64,000 nt of DNA from Phymatolithon calcareum. Taxonomy: Eukaryota; Rhodophyta; Florideophyceae; Hapalidiales. Where the stretch lies: positions 372,001 to 436,000 of the forward strand of contig OZ345384.1 in the NCBI GenBank assembly GCA_977006965.1, in the 5' to 3' direction. Positions 1 through 11,750 of this stretch are shown one piece after another; the stretch's first letter is position 1; each line of letters opens with the position of its first letter. The notes beneath the pieces were generated by a model. It made no database searches, was not told where the DNA came from, and saw only the letters and a program-made list of their open reading frames with translations. Made by a program: the position numbers and the translations under genes.

Positions 1-9
1 GCTGATACC

Positions 10-450
10 TCATTTTTCAGCGACACGGTCGATGCTATTGGTGTCTGGCGCGGTTTCGATTTCCCGCGCGCGCGCTCGCGGAAAATGCAAAGTTCTTCGC
101 GAGAGACTTACACTCTCGCAGGCATCGATGCCGTAGAGCAACCAATCATGATCGAACAATTCAACACTACAAAAGATAGGGATGTAGTCGAACAAGCCAC
201 ATACAAGTTCGGTTGTGGTTGGTTTGACCACATCCGAGTTCTTTTGCGGATAGTGCACGGCGCATGCTTGCGCGCTGAGTACATGATCTGGGAGAATATT
301 TACAGTTGAGTCACAATTTATATGGATGTGATCATACGCTGAATTTGCCCTAAGTTGTTCCACCCATTGTGGACTTGGGTTCGATGCCGAACGAATGCTG
401 CCATGGCAAAATCTTTGAACATTACGATGTTGGGGCACATCGATGAGCAT
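10..450 (-). CDS. Unrecognised small ORF, 146 aa
   Basis: An ATG-initiated open frame of 146 codons with a complete stop. I recognise no family. The middle is rich in Cys, Asp and aromatic residues, with a hydrophobic stretch around residues 85-110, and the C-terminus is Arg/Glu-rich. There is no signal peptide or clear membrane helix. The bases just downstream of its start (451-628) hold no gene. It could be a piece of a decayed element together with the zinc-knuckle frame upstream on the same strand at 629-958, but no link is visible. It may also be a chance ORF. Confidence 0.2.
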   Translation of the reverse strand: MLIDVPQHRNVQRFCHGSIRSASNPSPQWVEQLRANSAYDHIHINCDSTVNILPDHVLSAQACAVHYPQKNSDVVKPTTTELVCGLFDYIPIFCSVELFDHDWLLYGIDACESVSLSRRTLHFPRARAREIETAPDTNSIDRVAEK

Positions 451-628
451 GAACAGTTGTCGACCTATTAGTCGGTCACTAGCCCAAATTAAACGCCAAA
501 ACTGTGCCGAGAGAAATCTGTCGCGGAAATTCGCTAAATCCCCACCAAAAGTGGTAAAAGTACGCTAAATATCCACCCTTAGCCAAAGCTACTACTCACC
601 CATAGCAAAATATACTATCATACTCACC

Positions 629-958
629 CTAGCCGAACTTACTACTCATCCGTTTCTCAGAGCGGTCCATGCGACAGTGAAATTTATAGCGCATGCAGTC
701 GATCTGGTTTAGCTCTTCGTCGCAACAATTGATAGCATCTCCGTCATCGAAGGCGGTGACGCTGATGATCATGGACTGGGCCGCTTTTTCGATGTGCATT
801 CGCTTCGCCCCGACAAGGTTATGTATCTTGTGCCTACCACAGGGCTGTGAGAAGTGACTGGTGTGTCCACACGAGGAGCAGTGACGAGCCGTCATTTCGG
901 ACGGCACGTAAGTCTTCTTGCGCTTCCAGCCCGGCTTAGCGACAAGTTCAAATTGCAC
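629..958 (-). CDS. CCHC zinc-knuckle fragment, probably transposon-derived
   Basis: About 109 residues open without an internal ATG near the front, so the true start is not in this frame or lies further upstream on the minus strand. Around residues 27-40 there is a clear C-x2-C-x4-H-x4-C zinc knuckle (CSSCGHTSHFSQPC), preceded by basic residues and followed by a charged region. Such knuckles bind nucleic acid and are common in retrotransposon Gag proteins and at the C-terminus of some transposases. No catalytic domain is visible next to it, so the host element cannot be named. The knuckle itself is seen in the sequence; the transposon origin is inference. Confidence 0.35.
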   Translation of the reverse strand: MQFELVAKPGWKRKKTYVPSEMTARHCSSCGHTSHFSQPCGRHKIHNLVGAKRMHIEKAAQSMIISVTAFDDGDAINCCDEELNQIDCMRYKFHCRMDRSEKRMSSKFG

Positions 959-1369
959 TAAATCTTCCTGTACTAGCTGGTCGCCAGTAACTGCAACACG
1001 CGTGATGAGGCCCTCGTCTTGTTCGGCACAAGTAGCTCAGTCTTGAACTGGCGTTCCCTTGAGGAGCCTCCAACGCAGCTGCGTCCAACTGACTTGTTGA
1101 TCCTGACACCCAGGACGCTCGGCAGTGCGCCGACGTTCACGCGGAAGGTGCAAGCTGTGCGCTGGCTACAGATGCGTTTCAGACACTACTTGTCGCGCCT
1201 CTCTACGAGGTTTTCCTTACCGACTGACTCCTTGTGGGAGGTCCTATTTTGGGTGCTTATAGTGCCCAAAGCATCCGACATGGACCGTGAAGATGGTGAT
1301 TGTGTGAACAGTTTAGAGTGTATTTATATGTACTTTGGTGCTAAAGAGTACAAGTATTACATTATAATA

Positions 1370-1841
1370 CTCCACCGCGGCGATTATCAGACTCCCCAAA
1401 ACACGGCACCGCCGATTAGCGGTAAAGTGGTCATTCGGTCGTTTCTCCCCAATGAGCACATCACTTCTCACAGACAAGTTTTGTGACACTGCACCAATCC
1501 TCATCAGGAACATAGAAGAATACCTCCGAAGATATCAACTGACCAAGGAGGAGATTGATATCACTAAAAAAGCTCTAGACAATCTACTCTTCTTCAATAT
1601 CGTCTTTACGACGACATGGAATAGACAAGGCGCCAATTGAAGAAGACTGATCATTGGATACCAAGCTTTTCCCTCCGCCCTTTTACGGGAGAATGTTTTT
1701 GCAGCTACGGCTACGACGTTACCCGGGTTCTAAGTATTTGAATGTATGATCGAAGCTACAACGTAGCTGCTGAGACGCATCTCCCATGCAGTCTCATGAG
1801 TGTTACTGAGGTCGTTTAATAAATTCCAAATTCAAAAAAAA
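1370..1841 (+). mobile_element. LINE 3' end, 5'-truncated (poly-A family)
   Basis: From about 1383 the plus strand reads as the C-terminal end of a LINE ORF2, matching the tail of the LINE at 61831-63288 motif for motif (IIRLPK, then KWSFGRF, then LRRYQLTKEE). The protein stops at 1638-1640. A 3' UTR of about 190 bp follows, similar to the other copy, including a conserved block around 1755-1830, and it ends in an A-rich run at 1834-1841. This is the usual 5'-truncated product of target-primed reverse transcription. A frame problem upstream of 1370 hides any more coding sequence. I could not identify target duplications. Confidence 0.75.
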
Positions 1842-3564
1842 TATAACCAAAGGGTAATCAGGTGGGCTGCAAAGTACTCCAGGAAACTATTTAAACGTTC
1901 ACTCGAAGGGAGAGGGGAAAATGAAGACACTATAGGTAGATCCATAGATTCGTTTCACGGAGAAGGCTTTATTGTGCTAGTCGAAATATGTACTGTGTCA
2001 TTGTAATGAATACATGAAGATGTCTCTTCTCGAGTGTTCTTTCGTCAGTTCGGCTTTCCCCTTTACTCATGGCTTTGAAAAGCAGAGCTTTCTATCTCCC
2101 TCTGGTCCGCAAACAATTTCGGTAAGAATGGGATTGATTTTCCGTCTATTATTCAATCTGCTGCATAAACGGCATCTGCAGCGAAGGATCGCAAATGGAC
2201 CCATGCGGTACCGAATGTCCCTGCACGCCCGCCGGCTCCGTGACCGAAGAATCTCCCGAGGAGCTCTGCAGCATCCTTATTTTTCTGCTTTTCGCACGCT
2301 TTTCGGATCGGGTTGCGAGCGCTCGTTAATCACCTTAACAGATGTTAACCATGTTACGTTTCGATACATACTTGTAAAGTATGCCACTCTGTAGAACAAG
2401 TACTCACCCTATTCAACTGATGGGCAATTCCACGTCTGGACGCAGAACTGTATGGTCGCGGGAGGCCGCGCTCAATGAGCGCAGAAATATGTTTGGGCGC
2501 AGTTTTGACATGAGGGAGGACTCGCGGATCTGAGATGGTCCTCTGCTTGCTCTTCGGAATAACGGCATCAGTGTGCGCTTCTCAAGCTCCTCAAGATCTA
2601 GCTAGAATATTATTACGTACTTGCATATCATGGACGAGGATCTACTCTTCTAAGCTGCAGTGCATCTTTCTGATCACCCGTGGATGAAGTGCATGAGGCA
2701 GATCACTGCACTACTCCGACTGAGAGGAACGGACCGTAGCTAAAAGGATAGAAATGTGTCGTACAACAGATTTGGTTCACAGAGGGAAGATCTATGACCA
2801 AATGTCGCGCGATTTGCACATTTTGCGTGTCACAAATCGAGGAGACGAGACAAATGCACCGCCACGCGTGGCGTGACGACGCATTTTGTGCAGAAATGAC
2901 GCACTTTGTGCAATTTATCATTTTCAGGAGCATGCGGAAAATGCTGTATCTCCAATTTTTGATAGAGTAATTTGAGAAATAAAAAACATCGCTCTGCTCT
3001 GGTCCTATTGGTATGAGCCTTGCAGCAATAATGCGGTACTTGTCATACATTCGAAAAATTCAAAGTACAGTATATGTTTATCATTCTAAGGGTTAATTCT
3101 ACGGATGTACGTATCACAGGTCTCCCTGGCGTGGGGGACAGCGATATCTCGCTAATTCTACGAGGTTTCGCTTTTCCAAGGTTCAAATTGCGGTAAAGTA
3201 CAGTAGTTACATTTCCCGCATCCTCCAGGAGCGACCCAATCTTATCCAGTGCGCTCGCTTACCCCGCCTGTATTGACTACAGATACTTTTTTGAGCAGAA
3301 AAAATTTTACTGCTGGCTTTCATGATGCGAGTCACGTAACTGGTCTAGACGTGCAAACCGCAGTCCAATTCGGCAGCAATAGGATAGAGTGGAGAAACCT
3401 TGGACCCTCGAGTCGCTGCTAGAGCCAACTAGGAGAAAAGGCAAAATGGATGATCGAATGAAATCCTTTCGCGGGCCCCTCCACGGCCAGACGATTTCAA
3501 CAAACACTCTCATTTGTGCACAGTGACTGCGTAAGCATTTGATTTTGTAACATGCTTTTACTAA
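1842..3564. other. No recognisable gene
   Basis: Short open frames only (about 126 codons at most, at 2014-2394). None has a motif I recognise and none is supported by similarity inside the window. Confidence 0.5.
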
Positions 3565-3622
3565 ACGCACTCAGTACCACTCGTAAGACTGCAAGGGAGA
3601 CACGTTTCATCTGCTACATCCT
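3565..3622 (-). repeat. LINE 3' UTR scrap (poly-A family)
   Basis: About 55 bases that match, with roughly one change in five or six, the 3' UTR block at 61860-61915 in the same orientation (shared core around CTCGTAAGACTGCAAGGGAG). No poly-T is left on its low-coordinate side, so the insertion is old or cut down. Confidence 0.6.
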
Positions 3623-4322
3623 ATTCTAGGTCAGTACACCACTCATATCTTTTTCCGGATGCTGAGGCCCTTAAGCACTTGATTGCTGCGAATTACACTC
3701 GTTTGAACTTTGCGCTACAATCAGTGATGACGTGACGTAGAAGCACGCATCGCTGCGGTCAGAATAAGGATTAATTGCGTTCAAACGCCATTAAGCTGGA
3801 ACGCGAGCACAAAGACAGAGCTTTTCAAGATTTTATCGATCGATGTATTAATATCAACCGGCACAATAATGTGAATCGCCCACACTGTGGACATCTATAT
3901 AACATTTGCAAACTCACTTCTTGTCTGAAACGAATTTTTTCGCAAACTGTACAACCCGTCCCTAGATCAACATCCCTTTGTGAAATATTCAGGCATTGGG
4001 GGCAGTATATTGAATTGGCAGTATATTTTAGCATGGCTCTATTGCAGTAATATTTCGTGGCCTGTCTGTATTGGTTTTCGTATAGGTGGCTACAGAACGT
4101 CTGTGTTGGTTACGTATTGGTGGCTACAGAAAAGATTCTTGGAACTATGAAGTACGTATTTTGGGAACGGCCGAGCAAGTGGCTCTGAAAGTAATGCAGT
4201 CCATTCACGTGTGCCATTTAGCTTATTTCCATTTTATAATTCTGTATATACTGATCAAGACTGTGAGCATTTCACCTTACGGTTGCAAACCTCTTTGTTC
4301 CTGCTACCATCATTTCTCGACC

Positions 4323-4571
4323 ATGTCGAGAAAACCGAAGCCCGAGTTCGTTGTCAAAGCGTTCATGACAAAACGCGATGATGCGTTCAAGATTCTGCCT
4401 TCTCGCGGGGAACGTGAATGTACTCCTACCAACGTTCGGTGCTTGGTATATGCTTGTCCGCGTAATGAAAACTGCAAGAACACCACATCCGTTGTTCCTT
4501 TCAAGAAGGGATCTGGGTGGAGGAAATGCTCGGAGTGCAAGAGTAACAGAACAGGTGGAGGAAGATGCTGA
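4323..4571 (+). CDS. Cys-rich zinc-finger-like small ORF
   Basis: Reading from the ATG at 4323 gives about 82 residues. The first 45 are basic. A Cys-rich second half follows, with Cys pairs and the phrase KKGSGW between them, reminiscent of BED-type or related fingers at the N-terminus of DNA transposon proteins. The frame is open further upstream to 4086, but that part looks non-coding. Downstream (4572-5330) nothing intact follows, so if this is a transposase N-terminus the catalytic part has decayed. The minus strand also has a 188-codon open frame across it (4310-4876), which I take as its shadow. Family assignment is weak. Confidence 0.3.
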   Translation: MSRKPKPEFVVKAFMTKRDDAFKILPSRGERECTPTNVRCLVYACPRNENCKNTTSVVPFKKGSGWRKCSECKSNRTGGGRC

Positions 4572-6124
4572 AGAGCAGCATTTGTTGGCTTTGTGACCTG
4601 CCTTAGTTGCTTACTCTGTGTTCTATTGAAGTCATATTGGCTGCAGTAGTCGTTGCTTATTGGAGTAGTATTGGCATGCGGAGCTCTATTGCAATAAAAA
4701 TGGGATCCTTGCCTCTTCCTTTCAGTACAGAAAAATATACTGCTCCCAATCCCTGGAAATATTGCTTGGAAGCGTGGATCACCGATAATTAGACCATGGA
4801 AGAGTAGGTTGCCGATGCCGTTAACGAAGGAATGAGCTCCATCCCCCATTGCAATCCGCACTTCGTGAGGATTCAAATTTTCCTCCCAAGAATAAAATGC
4901 CGAAGTATGAATCTTTTGCGATTCATGCCTCCAACCTTAATTATTGGATAGTAGAGCAATGCGTTTAAGACGGAAGGCTTAGCGTCCATTTGCCCGTGCA
5001 CATTAATGAAGTCGATGATATTGTATTTTTCAATTTAAGATTATGTCCTTCAATATCAATGGATATGAGTGCGCTTGTTCCTCCTCATTAATCGCGGCAT
5101 ATGGACCGACAGCTGCACCATAGACTTGCAAAGTATCGTTTCCCAGTTCCGTTCTTCGTCAACACATACAGCTTGTTTCGTCGAGAACTGGCATTTTATT
5201 CCACAGCTTTTCCTCCGTGCACGATCGTATGACGCGAGCCAGGGAGTAGAAAGAATAAAAGAGATTTACGAGAATGTTGGGAAGAGATTGACAGTTATTT
5301 GTGCGCGGTTTTTGTAATTGGCAGTGCGAGACGCGAAATATGGCCCAACATGCCACGAAGCCAGGAGCGACACGGGAGCACAGTGCGACGGTCTTAGGAG
5401 TATTGATTCGAAGGTCAAAGAAGAATATTACGATTGAGATTAAAACCTTGAAAGACAGTTGGGCGTGGAGCGTTATATAAGGAGAAGGGCGTGGGGTTTG
5501 TCGAACTCTCTTCATCAGTCCTCTGATCGTTGGCCCCTTCGCGATTTTGTCGCTGTGCCATCCAACTGTCTGTAAACTCTTTCCTTCGGCCATCCAGATC
5601 GCGACGACCCGGAACATTTTCTGTCACTTTCAAACATCTGCACTGAACCCATCACACCCATTGCCGTTCAATCCTTCATTGTTTACTGTTTTCTTTATCG
5701 CTATAAGATTTCCCAGCATGAAATCCCTCTCTTATATGCGAGCTCAAACACGCTTCAAATCGAGCCTTACTTGCACGATAAACTGAACGACATCATTCAC
5801 CTGGTGCCTAGCTCCCGAGCCCGGAACATTGTTGTCCTCAAAAATATAATAATATTTAGATTTCTACAAATAGCGGTGCACAAAATTTCGAACTGAGTTG
5901 ACGAATCGATTTACTATAAATTCGCACAAACAGCCTTAAGCCAAGCTCACTGGGCACAGACACGAGTTCCACTAGCTGCTTGAGCTGACTGGAAGACTGG
6001 CGGACAGCGTAAGTTTGCTCCTTAGTTGGACCTTTGTGATTTTTGAAAAGGTCATTTTGCCGGCAGTGAGCAAAATAATTTTATCAATTCTCCACAGAAC
6101 CACTTTCTCATTACAATACCCTAT
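4572..6124. other. No recognisable gene
   Basis: Only short frames on both strands. The frame at 5159-5617 minus (152 codons) has no family resemblance that I can name. A decayed transposon body continuing from the zinc-finger ORF is possible but not shown. Confidence 0.45.
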
Positions 6125-6210
6125 TGTGATGAGGAACGCCTACCTAGTTTCACTGTCACAGATACTACATATCTATTGATGCCATCGCCCTCTATCAAGG
6201 GTTTGATAAC
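6125..6210 (-). repeat. Copia-like LTR end / leader repeat, copy 1
   Basis: This segment resembles 17945-18045 in direct orientation over about 85 bases (shared pieces GTGATGAGG, GCCTACC, TTGATGCCATC, CCCTCT). At 17.9 kb the segment sits just ahead of the copia gag on the minus strand and includes a TGGTA-like primer-site motif, so the repeat probably covers an LTR 3' edge and the start of the leader. The LTR reading is inference. Confidence 0.4.
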
Positions 6211-6814
6211 GCAAATCAGAACACTCTCAGGACAGTTGCCGTTTCGTGGCATACTATGTAACTGTTGGGTGCACATCAGAGCAGCCCCCGTCACGAAGAG
6301 GCAGTTGGAGTGAGATTCATGAGTCCAAGAAGATGGTTGAACGGTGTGGGCTTGAGTGGTTTTGTCGCAGTAACCGGAATTTGTCCAAGAATCGAATACT
6401 AGCAATATTATTATTGCTTTTATTACGTTGTGCGATCATTCATACATGTTCACTTGGTAGAGCATAATATTTTCTTGGAGTACTTTATCACTACCCTATT
6501 CCTGTTGATGATTACATGCAACAAGTAGGTTGCGATCGCAAGCCCAGTAATGGGTATAAATTGCGCTGGTGACTAGCGCCAGAGAGCGACGAGGACACAA
6601 GAAAATAAACAGACAACAACAAAGGACCTGCAGATCAGGTAAGCCATTCTTCGAAAGAAGACTGAAACTCTTACGAGTGCCGAATAAGGAGACGGCCGAG
6701 ATCCTTTACCCTTCACATTCGTAGAAGGGTACTTAAGACGTAGCACCCGGCGGTGACGTCCAATGTTCTGGTGATGCGATTGGGACCGACATCCATTGCA
6801 AGCCAGTGATCGAT
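6211..6814 (-). other. Region downstream of copia RNase H; possible 3' LTR
   Basis: It follows the copia RNase H stop. On the minus strand one frame of about 80 codons stays open (6573-6821) but has no known motif. The 3' LTR of the copia element should lie here. I cannot prove it because its partner near 18 kb is not clearly alignable beyond the short block noted at 6125-6210. Confidence 0.3.
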
Positions 6815-8950
6815 TAATCAAAAACGGCCACGGCTACACCGACAGGTTTGGTGAGCATGTCGGCGATCATTTCCTTGGTTGCTATGTATTTTGGTGATTC
6901 AATGCCTTGTTTGACCAGTTTCTGAAATTGGTGACATCTTATGTCAGTATGTTTGCTCTATTCAGTTTGGCCGCTGCTTGTCTCTACTTTCAATGGCCAT
7001 GGGTTGTCCATCCGAAGTTTAGCTGCTTGATTTGGAGCATAGTCCGGTTCAATGCGTCCGTTTGAAGCCATTGCATTTGCTGTACCGTTTGCGAAGCTGC
7101 GATGTCTTCTGCCTCACAAATGGATGAGCGACTGTTTTCTGGCGCTGCGATGTCCAATTGATTAGTGCTTTATTGCTTGCTAATTTTCTCGTATGACTGT
7201 CGCCAGTGTCGTCAGCGTCCGCGAATCTAGTTAGTTCTTAGAGTTTTCTGGGGAAAAGAATGCCATGCGAGCGGTTTGTTTTCAGTGATCATCCAAGGCG
7301 CTTAAGCTGCGTCAAATGCCTCTCAGACGGCGATATCGTGGCCCTTGAAGAGACGTTGACGATGAATGCATCGTCGGTGAGGTATCGAAGCTCTGCAATT
7401 ATTGTCGCTCATGGTTGCTGTATTCTTCGTTTGCCTCTGTATGTGCTATTCGGAAGATTGAATTCTTTCCCATTTGTGTATGAGTAGGATTTCGGTTTTT
7501 CTTCCTGTAGGTTCAGCTGATGGACAATAGTATCAATAATGTGGGGCTGTGAAACATGAATGCCGAGCTCGGTATCACGTTTCAAATTGCTCTTCTTTTG
7601 CAGTATTTCATGCAGATTGTTGATCAATCCTTGAGATTTGCTGTCATAAGAAAGTCATCAATAAAAACGGCGGTTATTATGTAGCTGTCTGTCGTCATTC
7701 CTTGGACAAATAGACATGGATCTGATTTTAGCTGTGTGCACCCTTGCGTCTGCAAATGGCGTCGCGCTGCCTGAGGGCAGTTGAATCCTCCTTGGCGGGC
7801 CCCATATGGATTATCTTGGAGCTGCTGAACTCGATGGTCAAGACCCGTCGAAGCTTGGGTCCTGATTAATGTACACTGGATTAGCATGCTTTAGTTTTTC
7901 TTGAAGAAAATTCGAGAGTAGATACATTTGCTGAAGTTGGAGATTTTGGGCTCATGGGATAATGTAGACAAAGCGGAGAGAAGATTTGTCCGCTATGTGG
8001 GTTGCTTTTCTCGAAGCATCACAGTGGTCAACAGGAAGCATGAGGTCCCATCTAACCTTGTGTTCCATCGTTCCTTTGGAAAGATCACATTTATACCTGT
8101 ACCGCAGAAGAGTGATTTTTCTTGTGTCGATCGGGACTGCAGTGCGGTGAATCCATTGAAATTCTGCCATTCGATCAAGTATTTCAAGCTCCTTGCTGTG
8201 AATAGTTTTCCATTGCTCGGAGTCAATGTATTTTGTGCTTGTCCGTGGAAATTTGGAGGTCGTTATGCTGTTATTGCACTTGATATTCCAGGCTCGTTTT
8301 GTCTCTTCGTAGCATATGCAACCGCATAGAGGCGAACAGAATGTAAAGTTGGATCATATGGCGAGAAGTCAATGGAGCAGACTGGCTGCTACGTTCTAGA
8401 TGTTAAGTTGACACGGGAAGTGCTGTTACCGTACATTTATCGTGTGGGATGTTCTCTAGTGTCCATTCTGCGGTACTTTTTCTTCCTAGCAGGTATGTAG
8501 CCTAGATATCCGAACATGTGTACATCTGAAGTCGGGCCGAGAGATCGTGGACTGTCGTGCCATGATTTGTGAGGAATTTGGAGCATAGAATTGTGGAATA
8601 TTAGGCTGTATTTGAAATCAGCATCCCTGGCAGCATCCTCCCAGAATTTTCCGCAAAGCTTCCCGGTGAATAGGGCTGCTCATGCTTTAGAGCGCATTGT
8701 TTGGTTTTTCCTTTAAGAGATGCTGCTTTCGTGCGGTGAGTGTGGTACAGTAGACATAATGCCTTGTCTAGATAGTATCGTTTCATCACATGAGATTGAT
8801 ATTTCTTTGCGACGTCCGTTCGGAAATGCTTTGGATAATAAATGCAATGATAATTAATACATTCAAGGTCGTCTATGGAATATGGAGCGACCTTGTCACA
8901 CGCTGAAAGGCAATCAATTGTACAATGGATGCATTCAAGAATTAACAAAT
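6815..8950 (-). pseudogene. Ty1/copia integrase-RT-RNase H, decayed
   Basis: Read on the minus strand from 8950 down, with several stops and frame changes. Near 8780 an integrase-core phrase (FRTDVAKKYQSHV) matches the RTDxGxEY region of copia integrases. RT follows: around 7890-7620 NPYGARQGGF stands where copia has LYGLKQ, then KSDPCLFV, then IDDFLMTA at the YVDD active site. The Tyr-Val to Phe-Ile change there would be unusual in a live element. RT continues to about 7410. RNase H follows, ending in ADMLTKP (about 6845-6870), a hallmark of copia C-termini. The element is clearly dead. It is probably the 3' half of the element whose gag and protease lie at 14.8-17.6 kb. Confidence 0.75.
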
Positions 8951-8954
8951 TGAC

Positions 8955-10125
8955 AGATCTGTTCCTCTGTCGATGTGCCGAGATAATACGGAAATCATGG
9001 GCAAGCTAGGAGAGAAGATCGCCAATGTTCCGTCACAACATGACACTTACGGGGAAAAAAGAATTATCATGTTCGCCGATGATGTGATTCTGTTAGCGAG
9101 GAAGCAGAAGGAACTTCAAGAACTACTGAAAGAGTGTACAGACTGGGCGAAGAATACAGGTTTGACTTGGTCAACCTCAAAATGCTCGATTATCTCACCA
9201 ACGGAAGATGGTACTAGACCTCGAAACTTGATGCTTGCCGGAGACGTCCTTCTCGTGAGAAGCAAGGCAGAATATCTGGGCTTCATAAAAGATTCCAAAG
9301 GAGCAACAGATGACAAGAAAATTGATCGTATCAAGAGCGGCGGAACAAGAATGCAAATGTTAAAGGCCCTTGTAATATTTCGAGGAGGTTTCAATACAAG
9401 AAGAAGCTTAGACATATTCCGATCGTTCATACGGCCCCTATGGGAATAGAGCATTCACATCACCGCGGACTCAACGAGAATCAGAACTCAAGCAACAATT
9501 GCGATGCAAGAGTTAATGTGTACGCTTTTTGGGAAATGGGCGTCAAGGCATGTGCGGCGAATGAGTATCCTCTGCCGGATCGAGCCTTGGGGATTGAGAA
9601 GACGCCATCTGGCATCCAATCTGTGACAAAGAATGGAAAAGGAGCTAGCGGAAGACAAAGAAGCCGAGAGCGAGCTACAGATGATGAAAATATGGCAGAA
9701 GGAGAAGCACATTGAGACTAGGCAGGATGGAAAGACTCTTCTCGAAGAATGGGAAAAAGATGAAGACAGATATTCAAGGAAAATGCCCCCCTCGGGAAAG
9801 ACCCACGGTGCGCTCGACCTGAAAATAAGCTCGCCCAGAAGCTTATGTGCGCAATGGTTCATGGGAAGGTTTCCTCGGAATCCTTCACTTATAGAAGAAC
9901 AACTTTGCCGATTAGGAAAATGGTCCACGACAATGCTGAAGAGAGAAATGCTCAAGCCAATATAGACAAGTGAAGGAGAATAAAACATTTCCGGGGCGAT
10001 TAACATCATCCTGAACTATACAGATTAGGAGAGAGGACTGAGAGCAAGAAATAGGAATAGAATCAAGGTGCCATTTAACCTCCAGTTGGGTAGCTATGCA
10101 CCTTTGCAATAAACTAGAATACATC
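8955..10125 (+). mobile_element. LINE reverse transcriptase fragment, 5'-truncated
   Basis: Frames at 8973-9449 and 9633-9965, broken by frame changes, give the palm and thumb of a non-LTR reverse transcriptase. FADDVILLA (RT catalytic motif) is at about residue 32. It is followed by ELQELLKECTDWA, a YLGF thumb phrase and, near 9850, CAQWFMGRFP, the same conserved C-terminal phrase seen in the other LINEs here. A near relative is the fragment at 24795-25080. The 3' end contains a 55-bp block (10071-10125) that recurs inverted at 25005-25059. The upstream catalytic half and any endonuclease are absent. It seems to interrupt the copia integrase region. Confidence 0.75.
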
Positions 10126-10888
10126 GAGAGCATTCGGATATGACACTTTTACACTTTATGAGATCCTTTGCGATACACTTTCTGTTATACAATATAATCC
10201 TCTAAAGCCGACGCAACGGACATCATCTTTTCTCAATTTGCTCGTTGCACATATCGCCGCTGCGGCCACATGCACTCCTTGCGTTGTCCGTTTCGCGTAT
10301 ACTTCGCGCAGCACAGAATATACTTACGGTTTTCCGTGGCCTGCTACTGTCCCATGGCAGAGCACGCTCATCTCTTCCCCCCTGCGCCGCGCCGCGCCTG
10401 CTTCACAACGTGTGCCTCGCGCTGCGCAGCTCCTTGCTGTCGCAACTTGACCTGCCCCGCGCTGCGTTCTGTTGCCCCCTCCCTAGTGCCCATCACAGAG
10501 TCGCGGTCCACTGCGATTATCGCCTTGCCCCCTTGTGTGCGGACTGTAACTCTTCGCCACTCTCGTGCTTGTCCCCGGCCCTACGCTCTTTCGCCCCCTA
10601 TTGTACTTCGCTTCAGTCTACCTCCCTTCCGCTCTGGTCACTGATTGTCGAGTCTCCCCTCTCGATTCCCGCTGACGCACGTTACGGGCTTCGGCAGACT
10701 CCAACTATCGCAGAGGCTAAATTGATCTTCGTCGGCAGCGCGCACGGGCCCATTCGCTACCATGCATTCGCCCGCACTGGTCTCTGGGTACCAGAAGGAG
10801 CTCCCGTCAGATTAGCCTGCCCCGCCGCCTTCCTGTCTGCAACCCCGCCCCGCACCCCATTCCTGGTGCTGCCGGCTATGGGTATTCA
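10126..10888 (+). other. GC-rich region upstream of Myb-like ORF
   Basis: Unusually C-rich DNA with open frames in more than one phase on the plus strand (for example 10245-10967). These give Pro/Arg/Ser-rich translations typical of compositional bias. It may be the 5' region of the Harbinger-type element whose ORF starts near 10889; the frame of that ORF stays open upstream to at least about 10800. Confidence 0.35.
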
Positions 10889-11737
10889 GTGGAACCGGAT
10901 CCGCATTCTCATGACTCCGCCGCCCCGTCCTCCGCCGTTCCAGCCGCTCTCCCCGTCCCAAAACTAACTCCGCAATCCGTGAGAGACATTGAAACGGCAG
11001 CTGCATCGCGTGGCGACGCTCGGGGCAGTGGAGACAAGGGGAAGGCTGGACCTCCGAAGTACAGCAATGAGGTAATGGCGGCGCTACTGGACATCGTCGC
11101 GCGCGAGGAGCCGCAAGGCGCGAATATGTGGGCTCCAGTTAGCGCGCAGTATGCAGTATGGCCGAAGACAAATAATCAATCAGCGCGGGAAGTGGACCTA
11201 CTGAAGTCCGAGTTCGACCGTCTGGCGAACACGAACAAGAGCAACGGCGATCCCTCCTGCCCTCCAAACATGAGGCGCGCAAGGCAGATTGGGAGGGAAA
11301 TTCTTTCTCGAGCCCATGCGGCGGACTTGAATAGGGATTCAATGAGGATGGCGATACCGCCATTACTTTACGTGATTCTCTTTCCGCTGCTCCTTCTGCT
11401 GCTACTTATTACTCATGGGTACAGCAGCAGCAATAGCGACGGCGTGTCTCATGTTGGCTTCGTAGGGCAGCTTTCAAACCAGCGTGCGGCTAGAGTGACC
11501 GGAGTAAACGTGAAGGGAAAGCGCCAACGGGATGCATCTGCTGTAGTGTCTATGATGGAGCGGATGGCAGACAAGATGACCACAATCTCCGTTTCAATAA
11601 CATATGGCTTGCAAGCATCAGTTAAGGCTGTCATGCATCGCCAAATCCAGCGCGCACTTCAAAATACTAATGATTCTATCTCTGAGATGAAGACAATGAT
11701 CAGTGATTTATTGCAGAAAAGCTCCATTAGTCAATAA
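10889..11737 (+). CDS. Myb/SANT-like accessory protein of a PIF/Harbinger-type element
   Basis: A 282-codon frame whose first codon is GTG. The real start is uncertain, because the frame stays open upstream and the first in-frame ATG lies inside. Residues 50-150 look like a SANT/Myb-like domain of transposon origin: a conserved W near residue 80, R and L/F positions in LKSEFDRLANTNKSNGDP, then CPPNMRRARQI. I recall similar domains in transposon-associated genes of oomycetes and algae. A hydrophobic run (about 160-175) and a C-terminal helical, possibly coiled region follow. It converges on a Harbinger-type transposase C-terminus at 11751-12185. Paired Myb-like and transposase ORFs are the known layout of PIF/Harbinger elements, where the Myb-like protein helps bind DNA. 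Confidence 0.55.
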   Translation: MEPDPHSHDSAAPSSAVPAALPVPKLTPQSVRDIETAAASRGDARGSGDKGKAGPPKYSNEVMAALLDIVAREEPQGANMWAPVSAQYAVWPKTNNQSAREVDLLKSEFDRLANTNKSNGDPSCPPNMRRARQIGREILSRAHAADLNRDSMRMAIPPLLYVILFPLLLLLLLITHGYSSSNSDGVSHVGFVGQLSNQRAARVTGVNVKGKRQRDASAVVSMMERMADKMTTISVSITYGLQASVKAVMHRQIQRALQNTNDSISEMKTMISDLLQKSSISQ

Positions 11738-11750
11738 ATCATTTTCTTTT

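Noticed and set aside
4310-4876. 188-codon minus-strand frame
   Set aside because: Opposite the Cys-rich small ORF; no motif and no support from composition. I prefer the plus-strand reading, though with low confidence.
10245-10967. 240-codon plus-strand frame
   Set aside because: Low-complexity Leu/Pro/Ser-rich product of C-rich DNA; overlaps the start of the better-supported Myb-like ORF in another phase.
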